In this document: in pieces, positions 45,258 through 54,491 of the stretch
How positions within the stretch are numbered: the stretch's first letter is position 1
Layout of the letters: each line of letters starts with the position of its first letter
DNA from: JASHPR01 sp963729365
Lineage (GTDB): Bacteria; Actinomycetota; Actinomycetes; Streptosporangiales; Streptosporangiaceae
Reading direction: 5' to 3'
NCBI GenBank assembly: GCA_963729365.1
Contig: CAVSNQ010000016.1
Location: forward strand, 1 to 64,000
DNA length: 64,000 bases
Notes under the pieces: generated by a model
What the model was told of the DNA's origin: nothing
Database searches by the model: none
The model's input: only the letters and a program-made list of their open reading frames with translations
Program-made: the position numbers and the translations under genes

Positions 45258-45289
45258 GATCCTTAGGCTGAGGAGTTTGCCTAAGGATC
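45258..45289. repeat. 11-bp inverted repeat at left end of IS607-like unit
   Basis: GATCCTTAGGC (45258-45268) and its complement GCCTAAGGATC (45279-45289) lie 22 bp upstream of the tnpA frame, with one more CCTTAG next to it. It may be a recombinase or HTH binding site. Confidence 0.6.
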
Positions 45290-45310
45290 CTTAGTGATCT
45301 TGCGCTGTGG

Positions 45311-45977
45311 GTGGATGACTTTCTCCGGCTGTCGAAGGCCGCGCGGCGTCTCGGGATACACCCGGTGACGCTTCGGGTGTGGACTGATGCGGGGGAGATC
45401 CCGGTGGCCTGGGTAGGGCGCGAGCGCCGGTTCGCCGCCGCTGATGTCGAGGCGATGAAGGTGATGTCCGGCGGCGAACGGGTCCGGCTGGAAGGCCTGT
45501 AGGTGCGGGTATCCGGCGCCGCAGGACAAGAGCCGTCGCTGGCTGCCCGGGAGGCGGAGCTGCGCGCTAGGTCGGCGGGCGAAGTTGCGCGGGTGTTCGG
45601 GGATCGGGCATGGGGGCTGAGGGAGGGCTGGCCGGCCGGGGTTGCTGGCCGCGGTCGCCGGCGGGTCGGTCACGGTCGTTCGCGTGACGCTGCCGCCGCC
45701 CGGCGAGCAGGGCGGAGGATTCTCGTTGTGCGTTGTCGTAAGTCCGAAAATGTCGTACCCCTGCGCTAGAACCGAACTGAACATCGAGCCTCCGGAGGGG
45801 GTTCTCGACTCAATGAGCCTGCACTCGGAGGACTCCGGTGCCCGCGAGGAGCTGGCCGAAGACTTTAGCTCGCTGGTCGCGATCTTCGCGGGCCGCCGGC
45901 ACGGGATGCGGCCGGCCGCGGCCCGCAGGCGGCCGGTTGCTGGGTCGGGCCGGTGCCCCGAAGGTGGCGGGCAGTGA
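45311..45977 (+). pseudogene. tnpA: IS607 TnpA serine recombinase, broken
   Basis: The first 63 codons encode the MerR-like HTH (LSKAARRLGIHPVTLRVWTD and WVGRERRFAAADVEAM). A TAG at 45500 ends it. The same frame then continues with the recombinase start VRVSGAAGQEPSLAAREAEL and VFGDRAWGLREG. At about 45640 the frame shifts (PGLLAAVAGGSVTVVRVT). After a foreign-looking insert of about 120 bp the C-terminal end returns (GAREELAEDFSSLVAIFAGR). Catalytic Ser is present but the protein cannot be made whole. Its stop overlaps the tnpB start. Confidence 0.7.
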
Positions 45978-46160
45978 ACCAGAAGCGCAGGACCCCGGAC
46001 GGCACCGCCGCCGCGACCGCATGCGCCCGCGCTGTGATCCGCGGCGGCATCGACGAGAGGACGGGAGAGGTTGTGACGGCCGGCGGGCTGGCGAGCCGGG
46101 TCGGCTGGTGCGCCGCCCTGGTGTCCGGGATGGCTGGCGGCTTGCTGGCCAGGCACTGGA

Positions 46161-47936
46161 ATGCGCCGGACGTGGATGCCCTGGCGGGCTGGGGTGGACC
46201 CGGCGGGACGGCCGCTCCCGCCGAGCGCGTGGATGGCGCTGCGCCGGCTGGGGTGGGCGGCCCGGTCCCCGGAGGGGATCACGGTCAACGACCGGATCGT
46301 GCGGATGGCTCAGGAGCAGGCGGGCCGGACGCTTCGTTCCGCTCGCTGGCGGGCAGAGCTGACGAACGCGGTGCTGGCGACCTGGCCTGTGCAGCCGCTC
46401 AACCGCACTAAGCAGGAGTGGGAGACCGTGCGCGGCGCTATACCAGGCGGGGAGCATGTACCGTCCAGCGCCGTCAAGGCCAGCACCCGCCAGATCCTGC
46501 GTTTCGCGGGCGCCGAGGGGCGCCTGCCCCGGGACCTGTTCGAGCTGCAGGGCGCGCCGTCGGCGCCGCGGCTGCTGCTGTTGTGCGCGTGCGACCGCCA
46601 GCAAGCGACCATCGAGCGGTCGGCGGCCGACCCCGGGCGGGTGCTGCTGCGGCTGCAGCTCCCGGCGCGGCCGGACCCGCGCAGCTACCGGGACTGGACC
46701 TGGGTGGCGTGCCCGATCACCCTGCCGCCCACCGTCCCGGCCGGCGCGCTGCTGCACCTGCCCGCCGTTCGCGTAGTGAACGGCAAGATCCGCGCCGATC
46801 TCGCTTTCACTCACGGGGTCCCCGCGGCTCGCCGCGACGGGCACGCGGTGGCGCTCGGCGTGGACTGGGGGCTCAACACGCTGCTCAGCGCGGGCGCGGC
46901 CCGGCGCAACGCCGACCAAACGATCACGGCGGTAGGAAGCGGGGCCCAGTACCGGGCGGCCGGAGTGCTGGCCAAACAGCACCGGCTGCGACGCCAGGGC
47001 GAGCAGCTGCACGCCAAGGCCAGCCATTATGACCGTCTCATCGCCGGCGACGGGCGGCACCCGCTGAACGCCCGCCGGGCCGTCCTGGCCGAACAGATCC
47101 GCCACCTCAGCGAGCGCCGGTCGAACCTCAACGATGCCTTGGCCCGGTCGGCGGCACGGTGGGCGGTGGACCAGGCCGTCGCGGCCGGGGCCAGTGTCAT
47201 CTACCTGGAAGACCTCCGCTCGATGGAGGCGAAGGGCATGGGCCGCACCCTGAACACCCGGCTGTCTCAGACGGTCCGCGGGAAGATCGCCCGCTGGATA
47301 CGGCACCTGGCCGCAGAAGCCGGCATCGCGGTGGTCACCGTCCCGGCGCGCGGCACGTCCGCGCACTGCCCCCGCTGCCTGGCCCCGCTGCGGCACGCCG
47401 CCGCTCCCGACCGACCAGGCCGGCGGGGGTGGAAGTGGGCTATCTGCCCGAGCCCGGCCTGCGGCTGGCAGGGTGACCGTGACCAGGGCGCGTGGCAGCG
47501 GATCGCCGCCCGCGGCCTCACCCACCAGCACACCACGACCACCGGCCGCAGCGCCCAGACCATGACGGTCCGGGCCATCAAGGACGACCTGGAAGCCGCT
47601 GCGGTCGTCACCCCGGTACCTGCCCGGCGGCGGCCCAAAGCCGGCCGTGGCCGCCGGAAATTCTCACGCCCCGCGCCCAGGCGACGCAGGGCACCCTCCC
47701 CGGCGCGGCCACCCGGCCGCGCCGGCCAGCGTCCGGAGGGACACGTGCCCACGGTCCGGCTGCTGCCCCGCGCAGCCCGCCGGAACCAGGACGTGACGAC
47801 GATCAGCACCCCCAACAGGCGGCATCAGCCGCGTGGCGCCGCGCTCGGAGCTGGATTCCACCTCCACGCCCATGCGACCCCGCCCCGGTGGGAACCCGAA
47901 CCCGGCGAGCCACCACCGCTCACCCAGGATCCCTAA
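46161..47936 (+). CDS. tnpB: IS607-type TnpB RuvC nuclease (N-terminus out of frame)
   Basis: An intact 591-residue frame carrying the whole catalytic core of a TnpB RNA-guided nuclease. The RuvC residues are Asp in LGVDWGLNTLLS (near 46863), Glu in IYLEDLRSM (near 47208) and Asp in QGDRDQGAW (near 47475). The zinc-binding region CPRCLAP...CPSPACGW lies between the last two. The native N-terminus (NQKRRTPDGTAAATACARAV, from GTG at 45974) is in another frame, joined near 46195. Function without it is doubtful. The C-terminal 120 residues are Arg/Pro-rich. The guide RNA should come from the 3' end of the gene. Confidence 0.75.
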   Translation: MRRTWMPWRAGVDPAGRPLPPSAWMALRRLGWAARSPEGITVNDRIVRMAQEQAGRTLRSARWRAELTNAVLATWPVQPLNRTKQEWETVRGAIPGGEHVPSSAVKASTRQILRFAGAEGRLPRDLFELQGAPSAPRLLLLCACDRQQATIERSAADPGRVLLRLQLPARPDPRSYRDWTWVACPITLPPTVPAGALLHLPAVRVVNGKIRADLAFTHGVPAARRDGHAVALGVDWGLNTLLSAGAARRNADQTITAVGSGAQYRAAGVLAKQHRLRRQGEQLHAKASHYDRLIAGDGRHPLNARRAVLAEQIRHLSERRSNLNDALARSAARWAVDQAVAAGASVIYLEDLRSMEAKGMGRTLNTRLSQTVRGKIARWIRHLAAEAGIAVVTVPARGTSAHCPRCLAPLRHAAAPDRPGRRGWKWAICPSPACGWQGDRDQGAWQRIAARGLTHQHTTTTGRSAQTMTVRAIKDDLEAAAVVTPVPARRRPKAGRGRRKFSRPAPRRRRAPSPARPPGRAGQRPEGHVPTVRLLPRAARRNQDVTTISTPNRRHQPRGAALGAGFHLHAHATPPRWEPEPGEPPPLTQDP

Positions 47937-48001
47937 GCTGATCAGAGACGCTGACCCGTAGACCCCGAAGCTGATCAGGAGGACTTGCCATAACGCCACT
48001 G

Positions 48002-48928
48002 ATGATGGCCAGCGAGCGAGGCGAGGTGGGCCTGGCCGCGGGCATCGGCCTGCTCCGCGCCGGGGCCAGCGCCATGGACGCGGTGGAGGCCGCGATCCGC
48101 GTGGTGGAATCCGACCAGGACAACCACACGGTCGGCGTGGGCGGGCTGCCGAACCTGCTCGGTGAGGTGGAGCTGGACGCCTCGATCATGGACGGGGCGA
48201 CCCGGCAGGCGGGGGCGGTTGCGGCGGTCTCCGGCTTCCCGCACCCGATCTCGATCGCGCGGGCGGTCTGCGAGCGGCTGCCGCAGCACCTGCTGCTCGT
48301 CGGCGCTGGCGCGGAGCGGTTCGCCGACGAGATCGGCATCGAGCGCGGGCCGACGCTGACCGAGCAGGCGCGGGAGCGGTGGCGACACGGCCTGTCCGCC
48401 GCCGGGATCGAGGCCGCCGAGGCCAGGTTCGGCCCCGGGGAGCGCGCCTACCGCCAGCAGGTGCTGGACCGGCTCGCGTCGATGCCGCTGCCCAGCGGGC
48501 CCTGGGACACGGTCAATGTGCTCGCCCTCGACGCCGACGGCAACCTCGCGGTCGGCGTGAGCACCAGCGGATACCCCTGGAAGTACCCGGGCCGGGTCAG
48601 CGACTCGGCGGTCATCGGGGCCGGCAACTACTGCGACAACGCCGTGGGCGGCGCCGCCTGCACCGGCCGCGGCGAACTGGCGATCCGCGGCACCACGGCC
48701 AGGTCGGTGCTGCACGCGCTCGCCGCGGGCGCCGACCCCGCGCAGGCCTGCGCGGCGGCGCTCGCGGAGACGACGGAACTGCCCGATGAGTTCCGCTCGC
48801 CGCTGCAGGCCCTGTGCCTGACCCCGGACGGCCGCCACGGCGGCGCCTCCACCGTCGCGGGCGCCACCTACTGTGTGATGACCGCCGAGGATGAGACGTT
48901 CCGCGTCGAGAAGCGGAGGCAGATTTGA
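48002..48928 (+). CDS. isoaspartyl peptidase/L-asparaginase family Ntn hydrolase
   Basis: A 308-residue N-terminal nucleophile hydrolase. The self-cleavage/nucleophile Thr is in PWDTVNVLALDADGNLAVG, with STSGYPWKYPGRVSDSAVIG and AGNYCDN around the active site, as in glycosylasparaginase and isoaspartyl peptidase. N-terminal GLPNLLGEVELDASIMDG is also typical. AGGAGG (47977-47982) lies seven bases before an in-frame ATA at 47990, four codons upstream of the ATG used here, so the true start may be a mutated ATG or a rare ATA. It overlaps the dppA-like gene by 4 bases. Confidence 0.85.
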   Translation: MMASERGEVGLAAGIGLLRAGASAMDAVEAAIRVVESDQDNHTVGVGGLPNLLGEVELDASIMDGATRQAGAVAAVSGFPHPISIARAVCERLPQHLLLVGAGAERFADEIGIERGPTLTEQARERWRHGLSAAGIEAAEARFGPGERAYRQQVLDRLASMPLPSGPWDTVNVLALDADGNLAVGVSTSGYPWKYPGRVSDSAVIGAGNYCDNAVGGAACTGRGELAIRGTTARSVLHALAAGADPAQACAAALAETTELPDEFRSPLQALCLTPDGRHGGASTVAGATYCVMTAEDETFRVEKRRQI

Positions 48929-49749
48929 AGATCTTCCTGTCCAGTGACATGGAGGGGACCGCCGGCGTCGTCGACTGGGAGCAGTGCGTCGGGGACGGGC
49001 CGCAGGCGGCGGCGGGGCGCCGACTGCTGCTGGACGAGGTCAACGCCGCCATCGAGGGAGCGCTGGCCGGCGGCGCCACCGAGATCGTGGTCAACGATTC
49101 CCACTCCACGATGCGCAACCTGCCGCCGGACGCGCTGGCCGGCGAGGCGTCCTACATATCCGGCAGCCATAAGCCGCTGTACATGATGCAGGGCCTGGAC
49201 GGCAGTTTCGACGCGGTGCTGTTCGTCTCCTATCACGGCTCGGTCGGCGCGCCCGCCGGGCTCTCGCACACCTACAGCCCGCGGGTGGTCGTGGAGGCCA
49301 GGCTGGACGGCGTGGTGACCGGCGAGGCCGGGATCAACGCGCTGGTCGCCGCGCACTACGGGGTCCCTGTCGTGCTGGTGACCGGGGACCGGTGCGCCTG
49401 CGATGAGACCGCCGCGCTGATCCCGGGCGTGCACGCGGCGGTGGTCAAGGAGCCGGTCAGCCGAACCGCGGCGCACAGCATGCACCCCCGGCGCGCCTGC
49501 GAGCTGATCAGGGACACCGCGCAGAAGGCGGTCGCCGGGGCGGCGGGCGCCGAGCCGCCGCCGCTGGCCTCGGCCACGCTCGAGGTGTCGGTGCGCACCA
49601 CCGACATCGCTGAGGCGGCCAGCTGGGTCCGCGGCGTGGACCGGACAGGACCGCGCGAGCTGCGCATCCGCGGCGCGGATGCGCTGGCCACGTACCGTTC
49701 GTTCGGTGCCGCGATCCTGCTGACCCGGACGGTCGCTGACGTCGTATGA
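48925..49749 (+). CDS. dppA: M55 D-aminopeptidase, DppA family
   Basis: A 274-residue zinc D-aminopeptidase. All metal ligands of Bacillus DppA are found in place: Asp8 and Glu10 (SSDMEGT), His60 (VNDSHSTMRN), His104 (VSYHGSVG) and Glu134 (VTGEAGINA). DppA forms a decameric chamber and releases D-amino acids such as D-Ala from peptides. TTG start overlaps the asparaginase stop (TTGA), and the gene overlaps the LacI gene by 4 bases, giving a tight operon. Confidence 0.88.
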   Translation: MKIFLSSDMEGTAGVVDWEQCVGDGPQAAAGRRLLLDEVNAAIEGALAGGATEIVVNDSHSTMRNLPPDALAGEASYISGSHKPLYMMQGLDGSFDAVLFVSYHGSVGAPAGLSHTYSPRVVVEARLDGVVTGEAGINALVAAHYGVPVVLVTGDRCACDETAALIPGVHAAVVKEPVSRTAAHSMHPRRACELIRDTAQKAVAGAAGAEPPPLASATLEVSVRTTDIAEAASWVRGVDRTGPRELRIRGADALATYRSFGAAILLTRTVADVV

Positions 49750-50795
49750 AGCCCCCGGACGACCGACGCCGGGCCTCTCGCCTGATCGACATCGCCGAGG
49801 CGGTCGGGGTGCACGTCTCGACCGTGTCCCGGGTGCTCAACGGCGACCCGGCGCAGTCGATCCGCCCCGAGGTCCTGGAGCGGATCCTGAGCACCGCGCG
49901 CCAGCAGGGCTACCGGCCCAACGCGCTGGCCCGGGCGCTCAAGCGCCGGCGCACCGGAGCTCTCGCGTTCGTCGTCCCGCTCGAGCGCAACCCGGGCTGG
50001 GCCAGGCTGCAGGGGGGCGCGCTGCGGCGGGCCCGCGAGCGCGGCTATGTCGTCATGATCATGGAAGAGCTGACCGAGGATCCCAAGCCGCCCGGCGACT
50101 ACCGCTACCTGGTCGAGGAGAGCCGCGCCGACGGCCTGCTGCTGGCCACCGCGCTGCGGATTCCCGAGCACGCCGGGGGAGTGAGCGGGCCCCCGCACGT
50201 CTACGTCAACCGCCGCGGACCCGACCACGGCCACGACGTGGTGATGGACGAGCCGGGCGCGGTCCGGCTGTTCATTGACTATGCCGCCGGGCTCGGCCAC
50301 CACGGCTTCGCCATGGTCGACGGGTCGCCCGAGTCGGACGCCGTGTACCGCAGGGTCGGCGCGGCCCGGCGGACCTGCGCGGCCCGGGGGCTCGGCCTCA
50401 CCGTCCGGCACGCCGCCTCGACCGAGGACGGCGGGTGGGAGGCCACCATGAGAATGCTGCGCCGCGGCCCGCGGCCCACCGCCTGCGGCGTGGGCAGCCT
50501 CAATCAGTTGTTCGGGGTTCTCGCGGCGCTGCGCACCGCCGGCGTCGAGGTGCCCGGCGAGATGTCCGTGGTCAGCTTCGACGAGGACGAGTGCCTGGCC
50601 TTCCTCGAGGTCCCAGTCACCAGCGTCAGCATGCCGCTGCCCGAGCTCGGCGCCGCCGCCGTGGACGCGCTGATCGCGCGCATCGAGGGAACCCCGGCCG
50701 GCGACGTGATGGTCGGTGAGCCGATGACCCTGTGCCTGCGCGATTCTGTCGCGCCGCCCCCGGCCCGGACCGCGGCCGGGCGGTCACGCCCCTAG
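49746..50795 (+). CDS. LacI family transcriptional regulator
   Basis: A 349-residue repressor. The HTH and hinge are RLIDIAEAVGVHVSTVSRVL and QQGYRPNALARALKRRRTGA. The periplasmic-binding-protein-like ligand domain follows, ending with MSVVSFDEDECLAFLEVPVT and LPELGAAAVDALI. It is the last gene of the asparaginase-dppA unit and probably controls it, and perhaps the divergent amidase operon, in response to a small degradation product. Confidence 0.9.
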   Translation: MKPPDDRRRASRLIDIAEAVGVHVSTVSRVLNGDPAQSIRPEVLERILSTARQQGYRPNALARALKRRRTGALAFVVPLERNPGWARLQGGALRRARERGYVVMIMEELTEDPKPPGDYRYLVEESRADGLLLATALRIPEHAGGVSGPPHVYVNRRGPDHGHDVVMDEPGAVRLFIDYAAGLGHHGFAMVDGSPESDAVYRRVGAARRTCAARGLGLTVRHAASTEDGGWEATMRMLRRGPRPTACGVGSLNQLFGVLAALRTAGVEVPGEMSVVSFDEDECLAFLEVPVTSVSMPLPELGAAAVDALIARIEGTPAGDVMVGEPMTLCLRDSVAPPPARTAAGRSRP

Positions 50796-51020
50796 CCCGG
50801 TGCGCGGCCGGCGGCTCTGCGGGGACGCCACGCCGGCCGCGGCGAGCTCGGCCCGGGCGCGCCCTGCTCCATGGCTCCGGCCGGCGCTCCGCATGAGCGG
50901 CGGGCGCCTAAGGCGGGCGCGACCCGAAGATAGGGAAGTTGCCCGATGCGCGCATCAGGGCCTTACGCCGAGCCTCAATAGTGCGGGGCCAGAAAGGCTC
51001 CGCACATCGAGGAGGACGAG

Positions 51021-51302
51021 ATGTACCCGACCATGATTACGGCTCTGGGTGCCGACCGGATCCGGGAATGGCATGAGCAGGCGGCTCGGGACCGACTCGT
51101 GAGCCAGGCGCGCCGGGCCAGGCGCGCGGCGGCGCCGGTCGCCGCGGGGCGGCCGCGGCAGCGGCGCGGCTTCCGGTGGGCCAGGCGGGCGGTGGCTCCG
51201 GCCGCTGGCCTGCCGGACCAGCGGACGCCGGCGGCCGTGGCCGCCACCGACGAGCGCGTCGTCGCCGACGGCCGCCAGCCGGTCGGCGGCCGGGCCGCAT
51301 GA
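51021..51302 (+). CDS. small basic hypothetical protein
   Basis: A 93-residue protein with a good GGAGGAC site nine bases before the ATG. The start MYPTMITALGADRIREWHEQ followed by an Arg/Ala-rich helix (AARDRLVSQARRARRAAAP) resembles small basic actinobacterial proteins of unknown role. Its stop lies one base before the start codon of the LuxR gene. Confidence 0.55.
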   Translation: MYPTMITALGADRIREWHEQAARDRLVSQARRARRAAAPVAAGRPRQRRGFRWARRAVAPAAGLPDQRTPAAVAATDERVVADGRQPVGGRAA

Positions 51303-51303
51303 C

Positions 51304-54300
51304 ATGACTACCGCAGCACCTGGGCCGAGTCTGGCTGTTGCCCCGGGCGGCGCATCGTCGCCGGCCCGGGGCAACGCCGCGTACTGGCATCCTGGAGACA
51401 TGGCCGCACGCGCAACCAGCCCCGTCCTCGTCGGGCGGGCGCAACAGCTGGCGGTGCTCGACGCCGCACTGCCCCCGTCCGGCCAGGACGGCCCGTCCGT
51501 CGTCCTCATCGGCGGCGAGGCGGGCGTGGGAAAGTCCCGCCTGGTGAGCGAGTTCGCGGCGCGCTCCCGGGCGGCCGGGGCGCGGGTGCTGACCGGCGGC
51601 TGCGTGGAGCTGGGCACCGACGGCCTGCCGTTCGCGCCGTTCACGGCCGTGCTGCGCGATCTCGTCCGTGACCTTGGCGCCGACGGCGTGGCCGGGCTGA
51701 TGGCCGGCGGGGCTACGCGTGACTTCGCGCGGCTGCTGCCGGAGTTCGGCACGGTCGGCCGCGACGCCGACGACATCGTGTCCAGAGCGCGGCTGTTCGA
51801 GCAGCTGCTGACCCTGCTCGAGCGCCTGGCCGACGCCGGTCCCGTGGTCCTGCTCATCGAGGACGCGCACTGGGCGGACCGCTCGACCAGGGACCTGCTC
51901 GCGTTCCTGGTCGGCCGGCAGCAGATCCTGGACGGCGTTCTGATCGTCGTCACCTACCGTTCCGACGAGCTGCATCGCACCCACCCGCTGCGGCTGCTGC
52001 TCGCCGAGCTCGCCCGGCTCAGCTGGGTGGAGCGCATGGACCTGCCCAGGCTCGACCGGCTGCACGCCGACGAGCTCGTGGCCCGCATTCTCGGCCACGA
52101 GCCCGAGCCGTCGCTCGCGGACCGGGTGTACGCCCGTGCCGACGGCAACCCGCTGTTCGTCGAGGAGCTGCTGTGCGACTGCGACAACGGCCTCACCACG
52201 GTGCTGCCCGAGTCGCTCCGCGAGCTGCTGCTCGTCGCGGTGCGGCGGCTGCCCGAGGAGACCCAGGAGGTGCTCGGGGCGGCCAGCGCGGGCGGGCAGC
52301 GGACCGGGCACGCGCTGCTCGCGGCGGTCACCGGACTGGCCGATGACGCGCTCTCCCGCGCGCTGCGCCCCGCGGTGGCGGCCAACGTGCTGATCGCCGA
52401 CGCGGATGGGTACGCGTTCCGGCACGGCCTCATCAAGGAGGCGATCCACGACGACCTGCTGCCCGGTGACCACACCCGGCTGCACACGAAGTTCGGTGAG
52501 GCGCTCGAGGCCAGTCCCGGCCTGGTCCCGCCCGGCCGGGCGGTGATCGAGCAGGCGCATCACGCCTGGGCCGCGCACGACACCGTGGGGGCACTGGTTA
52601 GCGGCTGGCACGCGGCGGCCGAGGCCGGCCGGGCCCTCGCCTACGCCGAGCAGCTCAGCCTGCTGGCTAGGGTCCTCGAGCTGTGGGGCATGGTGCCGGA
52701 CGCCGAGCAGCGGATCGGTGCCAGCCACCTGAGCGTGCTCGAGCACGCCGCCACGGTCGCGAAGACCGCCCAGGAGCACGCGCTGGGGGCGGCGTTCGCG
52801 GCCGCGGCGCTCGGCGAGGTCGACCCGGCGGCCGAGCCCGGCCGCGCGGCCCTGCTGATGGAGACGCGGGCGCTGCTGAGACGGTACGGCGGCGGCCGCT
52901 ATGACCTGCTCGCCGACCTGCAGGCGGCGCTGGACCTCGTGCCCCCGGGCGTGGCGGATGCCGCGCGGGCGCAGGTGCTGGTCAGCATGGCCTGCCACGC
53001 CCGGTACAAGGCCGCGCCGGAGGTGGCTGCGGCGGCCGGCGAGGCCCTGGCGCTGGCCCGGCGGGCCGGAGACGCCGCCACCGAGGCGCATGCGCTGCTT
53101 GAGCTCGGGCTGATCCAGTCGCATTCCGGCGATGATGCGGCGGCCCTGGAGACGCTGGACCTGGCCCGGTCGGCCGCCCGACAGGCGGAGTCCTACGAGC
53201 CGCTGCTCAATGCGGTGATCAACGAGTCCCACGTGCTTGAGGGAATGGGCGAGCACGAGCGGGCCGCGGAGGTGGCACGGGCCGGGATCGCCAGCGCCGA
53301 GGACTACGGCCTCGCCCGATCGTCCGGGACATTCCTGGCCATCAACGTGGCCGAGCCGCTCGCCTCTCTCGGCCGGTGGGACGAGGCCATGGACGTGATC
53401 GAGCATGCCCTGGCGCTGGCCCCGGCCGGGCAGCACATCCGGGTCGGCCTGCGGCAGCTCGCGGGCGAGATCTGGTTGCGGCGGGGCGACCTGCCCAGCG
53501 CGGCGGAATCTGCCGCGGCGGCGGCCGCCGCTCTGGCCGCGGCCAGCCACCAGCGCCGCGGCCAGTACCTGTTTCCGCTGGCCCGGCTGGAGATCGAGCT
53601 GCGCCTGGCCGAAGAGAAGAAGGCCGACGCGCTCGCCGCCGCCGCGGACGCGGCAGACACCCTCGACCTGGCGCACGACCCCCGGTACGCGTGGCCGCTG
53701 CTCGCCGCCGCCGCCCGCGCCGCCGCCGCGGTCACCCGGGTCGACCGCGCCGACGGCGCGCTGGCCGGCCAGGCCGCGGACCTGCTCGTCCGGCTTCGCG
53801 GGCTAGCCGCGCGGATGCCCGCGCACGGCCCCGTCCAGCAGGCGAACCGGCTGACGTTCACGGCCGAGGCGCTCCGCGGGCCGGGACCTGGCCAGGCCGG
53901 CGAGGCGGCCAGCCAGGATGGCGTGGCCGCCTTTGACGCGGCCGCTGCCGCCTGGGAACGTCTCGGCCAGCCCTACCCGCGGGCCGTCGCGCTGCTGCGA
54001 GCCGCCGAGGCCGCGCTGGCCGCCGCCGACCGAGACAGCGCGGCCGAGCGGTTGCGGCAGGCCGCGGAACTCGCTGACGGTCTCGGCGCGCGCGCACTGG
54101 CCGATGAGATCGGGGCGCTGGCCAGGAACGCGAGAATCCGGCCGCCCGGCGCGCCGGCGGCCAGGAACCCGGACGCCGCGACGCCGCTCGGCCTGACGGC
54201 CAGGGAGTTCGAGGTGCTGCGCCTGGTCGCCGACGGCCAGTCGAACCCGGAGATCGCCGCGCGGCTCTTCATCTCGGCCAAGACCGCCAGCGTCCACGTA

Positions 54301-54396
54301 TCGAACATCCTGGCCAAGGTCGGCGTGTCCAGCCGCGGCGAGGCGGCCGCGGCGGCCCACCGGCTGCGCCTGTTCGACGCGGTGCCGGCGCCGTAG
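51304..54396 (+). CDS. large LuxR family AAA-type regulator (LAL)
   Basis: A 1030-residue regulator. After a short leader comes an AAA ATPase with Walker A GGEAGVGKSRLV (about residues 75-86) and Walker B VVLLIEDAHWADRSTRDLLA. Then about 600 residues of helical TPR-like repeats follow. A C-terminal LuxR HTH closes it (LTAREFEVLRLVADGQSNPE, then ASVHVSNILAKVGVSSRGEA). The start may instead be the ATG at 51400, nearer the conserved VLVGRAQQLAVL. Its position between LacI and the acetamidase gene suggests local control; targets unknown. Confidence 0.88.
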   Translation: MTTAAPGPSLAVAPGGASSPARGNAAYWHPGDMAARATSPVLVGRAQQLAVLDAALPPSGQDGPSVVLIGGEAGVGKSRLVSEFAARSRAAGARVLTGGCVELGTDGLPFAPFTAVLRDLVRDLGADGVAGLMAGGATRDFARLLPEFGTVGRDADDIVSRARLFEQLLTLLERLADAGPVVLLIEDAHWADRSTRDLLAFLVGRQQILDGVLIVVTYRSDELHRTHPLRLLLAELARLSWVERMDLPRLDRLHADELVARILGHEPEPSLADRVYARADGNPLFVEELLCDCDNGLTTVLPESLRELLLVAVRRLPEETQEVLGAASAGGQRTGHALLAAVTGLADDALSRALRPAVAANVLIADADGYAFRHGLIKEAIHDDLLPGDHTRLHTKFGEALEASPGLVPPGRAVIEQAHHAWAAHDTVGALVSGWHAAAEAGRALAYAEQLSLLARVLELWGMVPDAEQRIGASHLSVLEHAATVAKTAQEHALGAAFAAAALGEVDPAAEPGRAALLMETRALLRRYGGGRYDLLADLQAALDLVPPGVADAARAQVLVSMACHARYKAAPEVAAAAGEALALARRAGDAATEAHALLELGLIQSHSGDDAAALETLDLARSAARQAESYEPLLNAVINESHVLEGMGEHERAAEVARAGIASAEDYGLARSSGTFLAINVAEPLASLGRWDEAMDVIEHALALAPAGQHIRVGLRQLAGEIWLRRGDLPSAAESAAAAAAALAAASHQRRGQYLFPLARLEIELRLAEEKKADALAAAADAADTLDLAHDPRYAWPLLAAAARAAAAVTRVDRADGALAGQAADLLVRLRGLAARMPAHGPVQQANRLTFTAEALRGPGPGQAGEAASQDGVAAFDAAAAAWERLGQPYPRAVALLRAAEAALAAADRDSAAERLRQAAELADGLGARALADEIGALARNARIRPPGAPAARNPDAATPLGLTAREFEVLRLVADGQSNPEIAARLFISAKTASVHVSNILAKVGVSSRGEAAAAAHRLRLFDAVPAP

Positions 54397-54491
54397 AGCA
54401 GCCCCGGTATCGCGCGGCCGCCACATTGGTGGCATGGTCGCTTTGGGTCACAGTGGACCCGTGCGGTGCAGCGGCGCGCGTGGAGGTTGAG

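Larger units (their letters stand above)
45230..47945 (+). mobile_element. degenerate IS607-family element (tnpA + tnpB)
   Basis: The unit holds a MerR-type HTH plus serine-recombinase TnpA (broken) overlapping a TnpB gene by 4 bases, the IS607 arrangement in actinobacteria. IS607 has no terminal inverted repeats or target duplication, so ends are approximate. A related short sequence appears near both ends: AAGGATCCTTAGTGATC at 45284-45300 and AGGATCCCTAAGCTGATC at 47927-47944. It lies between two divergent catabolic gene sets. Confidence 0.7.

Noticed and set aside
46083..47531. Long minus-strand frame across the IS607 genes
   Set aside because: Arg/Pro-rich composition and no conserved motifs; it is the antisense shadow of tnpB.
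51037..53676. An 879-codon minus-strand frame opposite the second LuxR gene
   Set aside because: It is Gln/Arg/His-rich with no domain, and the plus strand holds a complete ATPase-HTH protein.
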